Shown: positions 6,980 to 16,966, counted from the stretch's first letter. The stretch: DNA of 64,000 bases from Spongiibacter thalassae (GCF_012272835.1 NZ_JAAWWK010000001.1:496001-560000); one strand, 5' to 3'. Numbers and translations: made by a program. The notes: generated from the sequence alone by a model not told the origin.

Positions 6980-9505
6980 TTAATACTGATAGATGATATC
7001 GACACCATAGGTGCGGGGTTCGCCCCAAATTACCGAGCGATCGCTGTGGGGCAGGTTGTCGATAGCAGTGATTTCATACTCTTCGTCGAGTAGATTTTTT
7101 CCCCACAAGCCGATATTCAGAGCGCCGTGTTTGCCAGCGGGCATATCGTTGAGGCTCAGTCTTCCATTCAACAAGCCGTATTCGCCAATAAAGGTATTCA
7201 CCGCATTGTGGCTGCGCACACCGCCGTTGCGCTCGGCCATGTAGTTGTAGCTGATATTGGCAGACATAGCACCCCAGTCGCCCGCGGCCAGGGTGATGTC
7301 GGCGGCGGCGGTATAGCTGTGTTTGGGGGCTGAATAGAAACCAAAGCTGTCGGTCACATCGTTGCCCTGACGATCGGTCGCCTGGGTGACCTCGGCGTCG
7401 AGGAAGGCGTAATTGAGCATGAGTACGATGGTGTCGGTCGCAATAAAGGTGACATCAGCTTCCAGACCGCGCATTTCCGCTTCGCCGGCGTTGGTGACCT
7501 TGGTGTCGGCGACGGTACCCGCGAGGATGAAATTCAGCTGAATATCGGTGTATTCGCTGTAGAAAATATTGGCGTTCACCCTTAGCCGGCGGTCCATCAG
7601 TTCGCTTTTAATCCCCGCCTCGATGGAATCCACGTGCTCTTCCTCGAAACCATCGGCAAAACCAAAGCCGTAAACAATACCATCCGGGGCCTCTGAGTCG
7701 GTATCGTCGCCCCGTCCCTCGGGGGTATTGGGCCCGGAGGCCTCGCCGGTACTGCCGCGCTGGGGATCGCGGGTGTTAAAACCGCCCGACTTGTACGCCT
7801 GAATAAACTTGCCGTAAAGGTTGATGTCCTCGGTGAGGTCGAACTCGGCGATGAAGCTGAAGGAGCTGTCGGTGAAATCCTGGGCTGCAAACACATTGTC
7901 AAAGGCGCGGTCGCCGGGAAGCAGAAAGCCGCCCGCGGCCAGTACCGGTTGCAGCGCGCCGGCGTCCTGCATATCAAAGGCGGTATTGCTGTTACGCAGC
8001 TCAAGGTAGGTTTTGTCGGTCTGGTTTTTGAGCGCCTGCCGGTGGTCCTTGGAGTAGCGCGCACCAAAGGTCAGATGTATTCGATTGTCGAGGATGTTCG
8101 GGGTCCAGGTGAACTGCCCGAACACCGCTTTGGCGGTATTGGCGATATCGTAGCGTTGCGACAGCATATTGACGATGCGGGCATCGCCGCCACTCAGCAG
8201 CACGCCCCCCACCGCGGGAACAGGGAACACCCCCTCGCTGATTTTTGAACTGAACTGGTGGTGTATCGGAGCATTGTCTTCGGTGGCGTCTTCCTCGAAA
8301 TAGTAGAGGCCGACGATATAGTCGAGACTGTCGTCAAACAGTACACCACTGAGCTGAAGTTCGTGGGAGGTTTGCTCCTGGGAAATCTCCGGTACCACCA
8401 AGGGCAGGCAGTCCTGACCGGTTTGTGCCCGGGCGGCGGGGCCGCAATACTCGTTGGAATCGACACGGTAGTCTTCCGAGCCAAGGCCGCCGCCAAGATC
8501 CGCGTAGGCGGCGTCAAATAATTCGCGGTAGGCGCCGACGTATTTGAACTGAAAGTTCTCGAAATCCTTGGTGAAGATCAGCGCATGCCCTTCAATCTCA
8601 GTGATAGAGGGCTCGAAGGCGCGGGCCGTCGCCATATGCGTGAAGCGCTTGTCGCTGTGCTTTGACTCTGACACCGCGTACTCGCGCACCGGTTCGGCCT
8701 GTCCCTTATTCTGTACTGCGGGGCGTATCGATTGATAATTGTAGTTGTAGTACTCGTAGTCGGAGCTGTCGTAGGCGTAGTCGAGGGTAGTGCTGTCATT
8801 GATGTCCCAGCGCAGGTCGATGCGGAAACCATCCACCTCGCGGTCGCCGAAATCTCCCCCGGGCCCGGTATTTTCAATGAAACCCTCCATTTCGGTGTGT
8901 AAATACGCCAATTTAGCGGCGACTGTGTCGGAGATGGGTACGTTTGCCGAGGTTTTGGAGGTGAGCAAGCCACGGTTTCCAAGGGTGAATTTCTGCTTTA
9001 GCTCAAAGGCTTCGGTCGTTGGTCGCTTGGTGACCAGATTGATCGCACCACCGGTGGTGTTACGGCCGTAGAGCGTGCCCTGTGGCCCCCGCAAGACTTC
9101 GATCCGCTGCAATTCCGCCACGTCCAGCGCGGTGCCAGTGGAGCGCGCGATGTAGACGCCGTCGACGTAGATGCCTATAGGCGGATCCTGGGTGACTTGC
9201 ACGTCGGAGATGCCAATGCCGCGGATAAAGATTCGCAGGGTGGCATTGTTGATGGGAAAAGGCTCGATGGTCAGGCTGGGCACTTTGGAGCCAATATCAA
9301 CCAGACTGCCGATGCCATCGATTTCCAGCCGCTCTTCCCCAAACGCGGTCAGTGAAATTGGAGTGTCCTGGAGCGACTCGGTTTTTTTCTGAGCCGTAAC
9401 GATAACCTCCTCTAAAGTGCGTGTAGCAGATTGGGCGATGACGTGCGAGCTGGCTGATGCGGCGATCAGGCACAGCCCGGCAGTAACAGGTAGAGTTCTC
9501 TTCAC
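6980..9505 (-). CDS. TonB-dependent outer-membrane receptor
   Basis: 841 aa with a signal peptide ending near AQS (residue 26). A TonB box-like EEVIVTAQK follows. The plug domain (about 40-165) contains the family motifs IFIRGIG, PPIGIYVDGVYIAR and IEVLRGPQGTLYGRNTTGGAINLVTKRP. The remainder is a 22-stranded barrel ending in an aromatic residue (IIYQY). It belongs to the large environmental group of receptors without a siderophore-specific label; substrate cannot be read from sequence. Single gene with its own promoter region. Confidence 0.93.
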   Translation of the reverse strand: MKRTLPVTAGLCLIAASASSHVIAQSATRTLEEVIVTAQKKTESLQDTPISLTAFGEERLEIDGIGSLVDIGSKVPSLTIEPFPINNATLRIFIRGIGISDVQVTQDPPIGIYVDGVYIARSTGTALDVAELQRIEVLRGPQGTLYGRNTTGGAINLVTKRPTTEAFELKQKFTLGNRGLLTSKTSANVPISDTVAAKLAYLHTEMEGFIENTGPGGDFGDREVDGFRIDLRWDINDSTTLDYAYDSSDYEYYNYNYQSIRPAVQNKGQAEPVREYAVSESKHSDKRFTHMATARAFEPSITEIEGHALIFTKDFENFQFKYVGAYRELFDAAYADLGGGLGSEDYRVDSNEYCGPAARAQTGQDCLPLVVPEISQEQTSHELQLSGVLFDDSLDYIVGLYYFEEDATEDNAPIHHQFSSKISEGVFPVPAVGGVLLSGGDARIVNMLSQRYDIANTAKAVFGQFTWTPNILDNRIHLTFGARYSKDHRQALKNQTDKTYLELRNSNTAFDMQDAGALQPVLAAGGFLLPGDRAFDNVFAAQDFTDSSFSFIAEFDLTEDINLYGKFIQAYKSGGFNTRDPQRGSTGEASGPNTPEGRGDDTDSEAPDGIVYGFGFADGFEEEHVDSIEAGIKSELMDRRLRVNANIFYSEYTDIQLNFILAGTVADTKVTNAGEAEMRGLEADVTFIATDTIVLMLNYAFLDAEVTQATDRQGNDVTDSFGFYSAPKHSYTAAADITLAAGDWGAMSANISYNYMAERNGGVRSHNAVNTFIGEYGLLNGRLSLNDMPAGKHGALNIGLWGKNLLDEEYEITAIDNLPHSDRSVIWGEPRTYGVDIIYQY

Positions 9506-9617
9506 AAATGCGCTCCGACTGGTTTCATTATTGTTATGCAGCAGGGCTTAGTTAAATCACATTAACTATAGTGGGGCCATAAGCCATTTGTACTAGGGCC
9601 GGCTCACGCTATTAGAT

Positions 9618-10361
9618 TCAACGCTGCCGGGGGCGGGCGAGAATTTGCGCGATGGCGCGGTGCACGGTGGGGTTCCAGGCGAAACCAAGGTGGCTGGAGC
9701 GCACCGCAATATTTTCAATATTGTCGCCATTCAGACAGGCAATCTCCGGCGACACAATACCGTCGCAGGGGCTGTAGAGCACGGTGGTGGGAACGCTTCG
9801 AGGGCCGTTATTGTGGTGTGTCCAGCCGGCAATATCATGATTGGCGTCGTCGGTGGTGCTGCGATTGAGGCGTTTGAGCACCGCCCAGGCGGCGGTGCCC
9901 CGGGGATCGCCAAAAGGGGTGCCAAGGGTAATCACCTGGCGCAGGTGTTCGGGGTGGTGTTGGGCCAGAGCGTTGGCGTACAGGCCGCCGAGGCTCCAGC
10001 CGATAAGGCTGACCTGTTCACCGCTGTGCCGTGCCAGCGTCTCGATACGCCGGGCGAGAGCCGCGACCTTGCTACGTTGGAATTCCTGCATTTGTTCCAG
10101 TTGGGTAATGCGCTCTGCGGGCATGTTTCGCCCCAATCCCCAGGGTTCGGCTCGATAGTGCCAGCGTTTCAGCCAGTAGCGCAGGGCCAACATGCAGCCG
10201 TCGGCGCCGCCGTAGCCGGGGATGCACAGCACCGGGTGACCGTCGCCCATGGGTTGTGCGGCGAGCTGCCGGTATTCACTGGCGAGGCGACGACATTCGC
10301 TGCTCGCGCGCCAGAATTCCGCGAGGGAATCGCCCAGACAGGGTGGAGATATGGTGGTCAT
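9618..10361 (-). CDS. Alpha/beta hydrolase (lipase/esterase-like)
   Basis: 247 aa. The catalytic triad is visible: nucleophile Ser123 in GWSLGG, Asp200 in YSPCDGIV and His224 in SSHLGFAWNP. The oxyanion segment is PVLCIPGYGG (residues 43-52). There is no signal peptide, so it is probably cytoplasmic. The pattern resembles PGAP1/lipase-like hydrolases. Substrate unknown. It stands alone between the TonB receptor and the GGDEF regulator. Confidence 0.8.
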   Translation of the reverse strand: MTTISPPCLGDSLAEFWRASSECRRLASEYRQLAAQPMGDGHPVLCIPGYGGADGCMLALRYWLKRWHYRAEPWGLGRNMPAERITQLEQMQEFQRSKVAALARRIETLARHSGEQVSLIGWSLGGLYANALAQHHPEHLRQVITLGTPFGDPRGTAAWAVLKRLNRSTTDDANHDIAGWTHHNNGPRSVPTTVLYSPCDGIVSPEIACLNGDNIENIAVRSSHLGFAWNPTVHRAIAQILARPRQR

Positions 10362-10606
10362 CGGCGTGTCTCGTTGTGGTTATTCATATCCGATTACGCG
10401 CTGCCGCATCGAGTTTATTTAATCCGAGTATATTAATCCTAAATCATGGGATGTCTAAGCAGCTGTGTTGCGTATAGACAGGGGGAGAATAGTCTGCTTG
10501 TCGAGCGGCGTAAAAAGCGGCTCAAACGGCGTTTATGCTGAATAAATGCCGCGTCTTTGCCGGTTTAGTCTGGCCGATGGCTTCAACAACGACACATAAT
10601 AGGCTG

Positions 10607-11494
10607 CTAGTCGTCGAAAATGACGCGATTGCGACCTTTTTGCTTGGCGGTGTAGAGGGCTTTGTCGGCCCGTTCGAACAGCGACAGAGGTGTTTCGTTG
10701 CCGTTGCGGACTTCCGCCAAGCCAATACTCACGGTCAGAGGAATCGTCTCGGCGTCGCTGATAATTGCCGGTGAGTATTGAATGGATGAGCGAATGCGTT
10801 CGGCAATCCCCCAGGCCGAGCTTTTGTCGGTGGAGGGCAGCAACACCACAAATTCCTCGCCACCGTAACGACCTACCTGGTCGTACTCACGCAGGTTCTG
10901 GTTGAGTATGTCCACCGTGTGCTTGAGGGCGATGTCGCCACTGGCGTGGCCGTAGGTGTCGTTCACGTTTTTGAAGTGGTCGATGTCGATCACCATCAGT
11001 GTCAGCGGCGTACCCTTGCGGTTTGATTCCGCAATGGAAGAGCTCATCAGCTCGTCGATCATGCGCCGATTCCAGCACTGGGTGAGGGCGTCGCGCGATG
11101 CCAGCTGGTTCAGTGTTTGCTCCAGGCGGACAATGCGGCTGCCTGCTCCCAGGCGAACTTTCAGTATGCGCGGATCAAAGGGCTTGCTGAGGAAGTCATC
11201 GGCGCCGGACTCCATTGCCTCGACGACGGCGTCGTTACCATCTTTGCCGGTGAGCATCAGAATGTAGAAAAACTGGCCGTCCGGGCGTTCGCGCAGCTTT
11301 TTACACAGCTCGGGCCCGCTCATGCCGGGCATCGACCAGTCAATGATAAGTAAATGTGGCGGGGTGTCACCCGACAGGAGTCTGAGGGCGTCTTCTGCGT
11401 TGCCGGCGACCAACGGAACAAAGGACCATTCCTCTACTGCCGCGCACAATGCCAGGCGGGTGATGGGGTCGTCGTCAACAATCAAGATATCCAT
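10607..11494 (-). CDS. Response regulator with GGDEF (diguanylate cyclase) domain
   Basis: 295 aa from ATG at 11494, chosen because it starts the receiver domain (MDILIVDDDP) 5 bp after the stop of the upstream kinase. The receiver has phospho-acceptor Asp52 (IIDWSMPGMSG) and a conserved KPFD. The GGDEF domain has an intact active site, GRYGGEEF, and an inhibitory RxxD (REYD) five residues upstream, so c-di-GMP synthesis with product inhibition is expected. The genetic coupling to the hybrid kinase indicates that this is its output. Confidence 0.93.
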   Translation of the reverse strand: MDILIVDDDPITRLALCAAVEEWSFVPLVAGNAEDALRLLSGDTPPHLLIIDWSMPGMSGPELCKKLRERPDGQFFYILMLTGKDGNDAVVEAMESGADDFLSKPFDPRILKVRLGAGSRIVRLEQTLNQLASRDALTQCWNRRMIDELMSSSIAESNRKGTPLTLMVIDIDHFKNVNDTYGHASGDIALKHTVDILNQNLREYDQVGRYGGEEFVVLLPSTDKSSAWGIAERIRSSIQYSPAIISDAETIPLTVSIGLAEVRNGNETPLSLFERADKALYTAKQKGRNRVIFDD

Positions 11495-11499
11495 AGACG

Positions 11500-14148
11500 T
11501 CAGATACCTGCCAGAACTTTTAATTCGTCGCTCATCTGGCCCAGTTTGTCCTTTGCTGCCTGCCACTGTGTCGTCCACTCGCTCAGATCCTGACATTGGG
11601 CGTTGGTTTCCAATTCAGCAACTTCGTCATAAAAGGCCTTCGACGAAAAATTGCCGAGTGCGCTTTTTATTCGGTGTACTGATGAGGATAGCTGTTTTCT
11701 GTCACCTTGGGCGAGGACGCGGTCTATTTCATCTGTCATTTCAGGGAGTTCGCTGAGGAAAAGCTGCGCAATTGTCGCAATCAAGGCGGGCTTGTTATGG
11801 GTGATATCCCTTACGCGGGCTTCATCTAGAATCATTTGCAGCATGTCCTTTGGCACTAAGCCCTCGCAATTGGCCGGCGTTAGTGGCATTTCATCAGTCG
11901 GATAAGGGAGGCCCTCAACCTGGTGTATCAATTGCTCCGGATCAATCGGTTTACTTAAATATTGGCTCATACCTGCTGTAATACAGCGCTCTTTATCATC
12001 GGCCATGGCATGGGCAGTAAGGGCAATGATGGGTATATGATGCCCGTTTTGGGGCTCAAGTTCACGGATTTTGCGCGATGCGGCTAATCCGTCCATGACT
12101 GGCATTTGCACGTCCATGAGAATTTTGTCGAAGGGCTGTGACTGAAACTCCCGAACCGCCTCGGCGCCATTGCTGACGATGGTCAGTTTATGCCCTCGGG
12201 ATGCCAATAAGTCGCTGATGATGCGCTGGTTCACTGTATTGTCTTCGGCGATCAGCAGTGACAGGGATTTCCGTGCAGGTGCGGGCTTTTTGCCGGGCAA
12301 AAGCGTTAAATGGGGGGGCGGCGACGGCGTGCTTTGGGCGGCATTAAGGGGAAGGCGAAGGATAAATGTGCTGCCCTTGTTTACCGCGCTGTCGCAAAGT
12401 ATCTGCCCCTGCATTTGCAGTACCAACTGATGAACAATGGACAGTCCCAGACCGGTGCCTCCGGCTCTCCGTGTAAGACTGCCATCGATCTGGGTGAACG
12501 CATCGAAAATTTTGTCGAGATCCTGTTGCTCTATGCCAATGCCTGTGTCGCGGACGGTAAACTCCAGTTGCTCGCCTTCCTGTCGAAGGCTGAGGCTGAC
12601 GCCGCCGCGCTGGGTGAACTTCAGCCCATTGCCGATAAGGTTGACCAAAATCTGCTTCAATCTGACCGGGTCGCCGTGTACCCAGCGGGGTGCTGAGGGC
12701 TCGATCTGCAGTTCCAGACTCAGCTGTTTGCGGGCTGCGGTATCGCGGAATTCCCTTATGAGCAGCTGTAACTCCTGATGCAGATCAAAGTCAGATTGGC
12801 TCAGTTCCAGCTTGCCACTGCGCAGTTTTGACAGATCGAGAATATCGTTAATGATGACCAATAGTGAGCTGCCGGAGTGTTCGAGAATATCAATATATTC
12901 GAGCTGTTCTTTGCTGAGTGGCGTGGTTTTAAGCAGATTGGCGACACCGATGATGCCGTTCATCGGTGTGCGGATTTCGTGGCTCATATTGGCGAGAAAT
13001 TCCGACTGCATTCGGGTTTTTTCCTCGGCGCGCAAGCGCGCTGCGTGGGCCTCGGAAGTGCGCTGTTCGACGATTTTTTCCAGCTCGGCATTGTCCTGGG
13101 TGAGGCGGTCGATCATTCCGTCCATGGCGCGGGCAAGGATGCCGATCTCGCCGAGATCGCGGAAGTTGGCCCGCTGGCTGAGGTCGCCGGACTGCACCGA
13201 TCTCGCCAGCGTGGCAAGTGCGCGAATGGGGGCGTAAATATAACTGGCGACCTTGTAGGCGAAAAAAACGGCCAGTGCAGCAATGATAAGAATTGCCGCG
13301 TTCAGGCGCGCCAGAATGGCATTTGCCGGGTGCAGTATCTCAGCGACATCTTTTTTAACCATGATTCCCCAACCCAACTCGGGCAAAACCCGGCCGCTGG
13401 CCATGACGGCTTCGCCGCGATAGTCGAAGGCATCGCTGTATTCCATACGTTGCGCGGAAACAGGCTGGTTTAGTGGGGCTGCGCGAAGTGAATTGCCCGT
13501 GGCGAACCGAAGCGGATGCAGGGGAGTCACCTGGCCAGCGTTGTCCAGCTGAAACAATATCGACTCGCCACTTTCGCCAAAACCGTTGTAGGTGGTGAAA
13601 ATACGGGTGAAATAGCGCGCGTCGGTGGTCACACTGAGGCTGCCCACTTTGTCGCCAAAATGCATAACGTCCTGAGTCAGGTGAATTTCACTGCGTTCGG
13701 CATCGAAATCGAGTTCAACCGGGGGCTTGGAGGCGTTCGCTTCGATATGCGCTTCGTCGTTGCTGATCGTTCGCCCGGGGGCGACCACTGAGGTGATAAG
13801 GCGGTTGTCGAGGTCGTAAATACTGACCGCCTTGACGCTGCTGATCGCCATAATGGCGTTTTCCAGACTGACGGCAACGCGACCGGTGTCGATCTGGCCC
13901 TCATTGGCATAGTCGTATAAATAGCTTTTCAGGTCGGGGTTGCTGGCAATGAGTTGAACCCGGTCGCGGTGCTGGTTCAGCTGGCCATGCAGGCGCTCGA
14001 CCTGAATGGCACTGATCGCATGGAGTTCGTTCAAGGCCGAGGATTTCAGGTAGCGTACGGAATGTGAGTAGTCGACGGCACCAAAAATGATAAGCGGAAG
14101 CAGGGCGAATATGCAAAAGCTGAGTACGAGCTGCTTCAGTAGCGACAT
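11500..14148 (-). CDS. Hybrid sensor histidine kinase (sensor-HAMP-HisKA-HATPase-REC-Hpt)
   Basis: 882 aa. Transmembrane helices at about 5-25 and 281-300 bracket a periplasmic sensor region (dCache-like by size). HAMP follows at about 300-352, a coiled coil to 385, HisKA with His390 (SHEIRTPMNG), and HATPase with N-box (NLIGNGLKF), DTGIGI and GGTGLGLS. A receiver has Asp679 (ILMDVQMPVMDG), and a C-terminal Hpt domain has His825 (VHRIKSALGNF). The architecture is a BarA/ArcB-like internal phosphorelay. The next gene, a GGDEF response regulator, is the obvious recipient. The signal is unknown. Confidence 0.93.
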   Translation of the reverse strand: MSLLKQLVLSFCIFALLPLIIFGAVDYSHSVRYLKSSALNELHAISAIQVERLHGQLNQHRDRVQLIASNPDLKSYLYDYANEGQIDTGRVAVSLENAIMAISSVKAVSIYDLDNRLITSVVAPGRTISNDEAHIEANASKPPVELDFDAERSEIHLTQDVMHFGDKVGSLSVTTDARYFTRIFTTYNGFGESGESILFQLDNAGQVTPLHPLRFATGNSLRAAPLNQPVSAQRMEYSDAFDYRGEAVMASGRVLPELGWGIMVKKDVAEILHPANAILARLNAAILIIAALAVFFAYKVASYIYAPIRALATLARSVQSGDLSQRANFRDLGEIGILARAMDGMIDRLTQDNAELEKIVEQRTSEAHAARLRAEEKTRMQSEFLANMSHEIRTPMNGIIGVANLLKTTPLSKEQLEYIDILEHSGSSLLVIINDILDLSKLRSGKLELSQSDFDLHQELQLLIREFRDTAARKQLSLELQIEPSAPRWVHGDPVRLKQILVNLIGNGLKFTQRGGVSLSLRQEGEQLEFTVRDTGIGIEQQDLDKIFDAFTQIDGSLTRRAGGTGLGLSIVHQLVLQMQGQILCDSAVNKGSTFILRLPLNAAQSTPSPPPHLTLLPGKKPAPARKSLSLLIAEDNTVNQRIISDLLASRGHKLTIVSNGAEAVREFQSQPFDKILMDVQMPVMDGLAASRKIRELEPQNGHHIPIIALTAHAMADDKERCITAGMSQYLSKPIDPEQLIHQVEGLPYPTDEMPLTPANCEGLVPKDMLQMILDEARVRDITHNKPALIATIAQLFLSELPEMTDEIDRVLAQGDRKQLSSSVHRIKSALGNFSSKAFYDEVAELETNAQCQDLSEWTTQWQAAKDKLGQMSDELKVLAGI

Positions 14149-14181
14149 AGGGTCTCAGTGAGCCTGATTAAGTCATTGGGT

Positions 14182-14211
14182 TGCCACAGCGACAGGTGCG
14201 TCGCTGTGGCA
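14182..14211 (-). terminator. Perfect 12-bp hairpin upstream of the hybrid kinase gene
   Basis: TGCCACAGCGAC at 14182-14193 pairs exactly with GTCGCTGTGGCA at 14200-14211 across a 6-nt loop. It sits 3 bp past the stop of the possible small gene at 14214-14366 and upstream of the kinase gene. There is no T-tract. Terminator or mRNA-processing element are both possible. Confidence 0.45.
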
Positions 14212-14213
14212 TA

Positions 14214-14366
14214 CTAGCCGTGGGTCGCTGAGATGCAGACTAACACCACCGTCACGACAGCAATAACAGGCGCCAGCCCCACGCCGAGCTGAGTAAGTCC
14301 GCCAGTCACGCCCAAGAGGGCGATATTGGCGATAAGGGGGAGGCCCAGAGATTGATTGCTTCTCAT
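14214..14366 (-). CDS. Possible small (50 aa) hydrophobic protein
   Basis: A 50-aa frame beginning MRSNQSLGLPL at ATG 14366. Most of its length is hydrophobic with two short helices separated by GGLTQLGVG, so it could be a small membrane protein. The ribosome-binding site is weak (AAGG very close to the ATG). The stop is directly followed by a strong hairpin. I do not recognise a family, and chance cannot be excluded. Confidence 0.35.
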   Translation of the reverse strand: MRSNQSLGLPLIANIALLGVTGGLTQLGVGLAPVIAVVTVVLVCISATHG

Positions 14367-14530
14367 TTCCTTGCCTGCTGTTATTAACTGAGTTAGCAGT
14401 GAGTATATCTTTCGCGTCAATTTTTGGGATTCGCGATAATACTTAGACGTATCAGGGAGATAACAGTTTCTTCCGGCGGCCTGATAGGACAAAACAGTCT
14501 AAACGTCGCTAATTTTATTCTGGAAAACCC

Positions 14531-15304
14531 ATGTGGCCGTCTTTTATCCCTATAGAACCCTCGTTTGCCGCAATGCTGATTGCCCTTGGGATTGCAGCGG
14601 GCATCATTAACACCTTGGCGGGGGGCGGCTCTAACCTCACCCTGCCCGCCTTGATGGTGATGGGTTTGCCCGCCGATGTGGCCAATGCCACGAATCGGGT
14701 AGGGGTGTTGTTACAGTCGCTGGCGGCGGTAAGGGGGTTTTCCAAACGAGCGGTAATGCCCCTTGACGATGCCCCGGCGATCGTGACGCCGACACTCATT
14801 GGTTCGCTGCTGGGCACAGTCGCTGCTGTTGGCGCGCCTCAGGAGTTATTAAAACCGGCACTGTTGCTGGCCATGGTGGCGATGAGCCTGCTGATTTTGC
14901 TCAAACCGGACACCATCGCGCCGCCGCCGGGTACACCTCCGACCAAGGTCGCCGATTCGCGGTCGGCCTGGTGGGTGCTTTTTTTGGCGGGCATTTATGG
15001 TGGCTTTGTGCAGGCCGGCGTGGGCTTTATTCTGATTGCGGCGCTGGCCGGGTCGCTGCGCTACGATCTGCTGCGAAGCAACGCGCTGAAAATGCTTTGC
15101 ACCAGCGCCTTAACGGTAGTCGCGTTGGCGATCTTTATCTGGCAGGGGCTGATTGAATGGGTGCCGGGTCTGGTATTGGCCCTGGGCACGGTGGTGGGAG
15201 CTCGCCTGGGGGTGAGAATTGCCATGCGTACCAGTCAAACGGCGCTGAAGTGGTTTTTGTTCGTAATGACCGTGGTCGCCAGCGTGGCGGCACTGTTGAA
15301 TTAG
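14531..15304 (+). CDS. Sulfite exporter TauE/SafE family permease
   Basis: 257 aa with about eight transmembrane helices. The N-terminal GIAAGIINTLAGGGSNLTLPAL and the mid-protein repeat GGFVQAGVGFILIAAL are the duplicated TauE/SafE (DUF81) signature. These carriers export sulfite or other organosulfur anions; the actual substrate cannot be assigned. Converges with the HDOD gene, with 35 bp between the two stops. Confidence 0.88.
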   Translation: MWPSFIPIEPSFAAMLIALGIAAGIINTLAGGGSNLTLPALMVMGLPADVANATNRVGVLLQSLAAVRGFSKRAVMPLDDAPAIVTPTLIGSLLGTVAAVGAPQELLKPALLLAMVAMSLLILLKPDTIAPPPGTPPTKVADSRSAWWVLFLAGIYGGFVQAGVGFILIAALAGSLRYDLLRSNALKMLCTSALTVVALAIFIWQGLIEWVPGLVLALGTVVGARLGVRIAMRTSQTALKWFLFVMTVVASVAALLN

Positions 15305-15339
15305 GGTTGGCCGCCGCGGGGGAATGGCTGGGGTCGGGC

Positions 15340-16197
15340 TTAATCACTGATAAAGGCGGTTAATAAGCTGTCTGCCTGTTGTTTGCCAATGTCGATAAGC
15401 TCGCCAATCTGTGAGCGGGCAATGCCCAGTTGGCTCCATGCGCCGTCGCTTATGGCGGGTACCTCCGGGTTATCCGTGCTATCAGTCTCACACAGCATCG
15501 CGAGGCTGTTGGCCATGTGTACCACCATTGTCAGGTCACTGGGGTGGCCCAGTTTTTCCGGCTGATGGTGGCTGTATATTGACTCCTGCAGGGAACGTGG
15601 CAGCTGCCATTGCAGCGCGAGTTCCAGCCCGACGTTGGTGTGGTCGAAGTCGAACACGTCCTGTTCAATGACGTGGCTGGGGCTGGTCTCATGTGGGTCG
15701 CGGCTACGGGCTACACACTCTTCAACCTGCTCACCGACAGTGCTGTACATGATGAGCTGGCCGACATCGTGGAGCAGTCCGGCGGTGAAGGCTTCGCCCG
15801 GTTCCACCGATTTGCAGCGCTCGGCGATGGCGTGGGCGACCAGAGCGGTGTAAATACTGTGTCGCCAGAAATCTTCCATAGAGATCAGTTCATTGTCGAT
15901 ACCATCGAAGCTGCGTGCCACTTCGATGCTCATCACCAAGTCCAGCATTCGGCGTGAGCCGATGCGACCAATCGCTTTCTCTACGGTATTTACCGGGTCG
16001 AGGTTGCGCAGCAACACACTATTTCCGAGTTTCAGTATCTTTGCGGTCAGTGCGGTATCCGCTTCAATAATGGCAGCGACATCTTTCAAACTGCAAAGAG
16101 GCTCTTTCAGCTGGCGATTGACCTCCAGTGCGACACCGGGCAATGAAATCAGGTTGCCGGCACGGGCAACCATGGTTTTGGCATCCAGCATATACAA
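15340..16197 (-). CDS. HDOD domain-containing protein
   Basis: 285 aa. The whole length is an HDOD domain: LPGVALEVNRQLKEPLCSLKDVAAIIEADTALTAKILKLGNS at the N-terminus, then YTALVAHAIAERC, FTAGLLHDVGQLIMYS and HHQPEKLG. HDOD proteins are phosphodiesterase-fold relatives that usually act in signalling or cell-cycle control without demonstrated hydrolase activity. Some metal-binding residues of the HD fold (HDVGQ) are retained. No partner domain is present. Confidence 0.85.
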   Translation of the reverse strand: MYMLDAKTMVARAGNLISLPGVALEVNRQLKEPLCSLKDVAAIIEADTALTAKILKLGNSVLLRNLDPVNTVEKAIGRIGSRRMLDLVMSIEVARSFDGIDNELISMEDFWRHSIYTALVAHAIAERCKSVEPGEAFTAGLLHDVGQLIMYSTVGEQVEECVARSRDPHETSPSHVIEQDVFDFDHTNVGLELALQWQLPRSLQESIYSHHQPEKLGHPSDLTMVVHMANSLAMLCETDSTDNPEVPAISDGAWSQLGIARSQIGELIDIGKQQADSLLTAFISD

Positions 16198-16297
16198 CCC
16201 CTCGGTTTTTTCTAAGCATAGCCGAGGTGAGGTAAAAGCGTTGTCTTTGTGTCAGTAGGGAGTAACAAGCCCTGACCTGTGAGGAGGAGCGGCCGAT

Positions 16298-16711
16298 TTA
16301 CTCGGTCACCTTGCCGCGAAGAGACTTTATGCGGCTGTGCTTGGTCTTTTTATCCATGCGCTTGGCCTGGGAACTTTTGCTCGGTCGCGTTGGCCTTCGG
16401 GTTTTGCGCACCACCGCGACGCTGCGAATCAGCGCTTGCAGGCGCTCCAGTGCGTCCTCCCGATTTTGCTCCTGTGTGCGATGCTGCTGAGCTTTGATCA
16501 CAATTATGCCGTCCTTGCTGACGCGCTGGTCTTTCAAATTGAGCAGCTCGGTCTTGTAGAATTCAGGCAGTGACGACGCGCGAATATCAAAGCGCAGATG
16601 GATGGCCGAAGACACCTTGTTGACGTTTTGTCCACCGGCCCCCTGGGCACGAATAGCAGTAAGCTCGATCTCGTTGTCGGGCAGGGCGACGGCGTTGGAT
16701 ATAACTAGCAT
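16298..16711 (-). CDS. arfB: Alternative ribosome-rescue factor ArfB
   Basis: 137 aa from ATG at 16711; the frame is open further upstream but ArfB proteins begin at this position ([17 protein letters not shown]). The catalytic GGQ is at residues 26-28 ([11 protein letters not shown]). The basic C-terminal tail ([18 protein letters not shown]) inserts into the empty mRNA channel in the known structure. ArfB hydrolyses peptidyl-tRNA on stalled ribosomes. Length matches the E. coli protein. Confidence 0.92.
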   Translation of the reverse strand: MLVISNAVALPDNEIELTAIRAQGAGGQNVNKVSSAIHLRFDIRASSLPEFYKTELLNLKDQRVSKDGIIVIKAQQHRTQEQNREDALERLQALIRSVAVVRKTRRPTRPSKSSQAKRMDKKTKHSRIKSLRGKVTE

Positions 16712-16895
16712 GGGCTCCGATCCGGTTGGTGTGGTGAGTGCCTGTGAGTGGTTGGACACTGGGGCGTAGTCTGGCAGAGAGAGCGGGGCAGCTCAAATGG
16801 CAATATATCCGGAACCTTTTGGCTGACCCTGCATTGACGGCCTGTTTTGCAGCGATGGCGGGGCAATTTCCCTCTTGGTTTGAACTGCCATTTTT

Positions 16896-16913
16896 CTGAC
16901 ATACCAGTGTCAT
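16896..16913 (+). promoter_or_regulatory. Pho box upstream of phoD
   Basis: CTGACATACCAGTGTCAT fits the PhoB-binding architecture: two 7-bp direct repeats (consensus CTGTCAT) separated by 4 bp, with one mismatch in each repeat. It ends 53 bp before the phoD ATG. A -10-like GAATACT lies about 10 bp downstream, the spacing seen at PhoB-activated promoters, where the box replaces the -35. It would place the three-gene phosphatase operon in the phosphate-starvation regulon. Confidence 0.6.
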
Positions 16914-16966
16914 GTTGTCATGGAATACTTTCGGCCCATTACGCGAACAGCATTACGGAGTATCTC

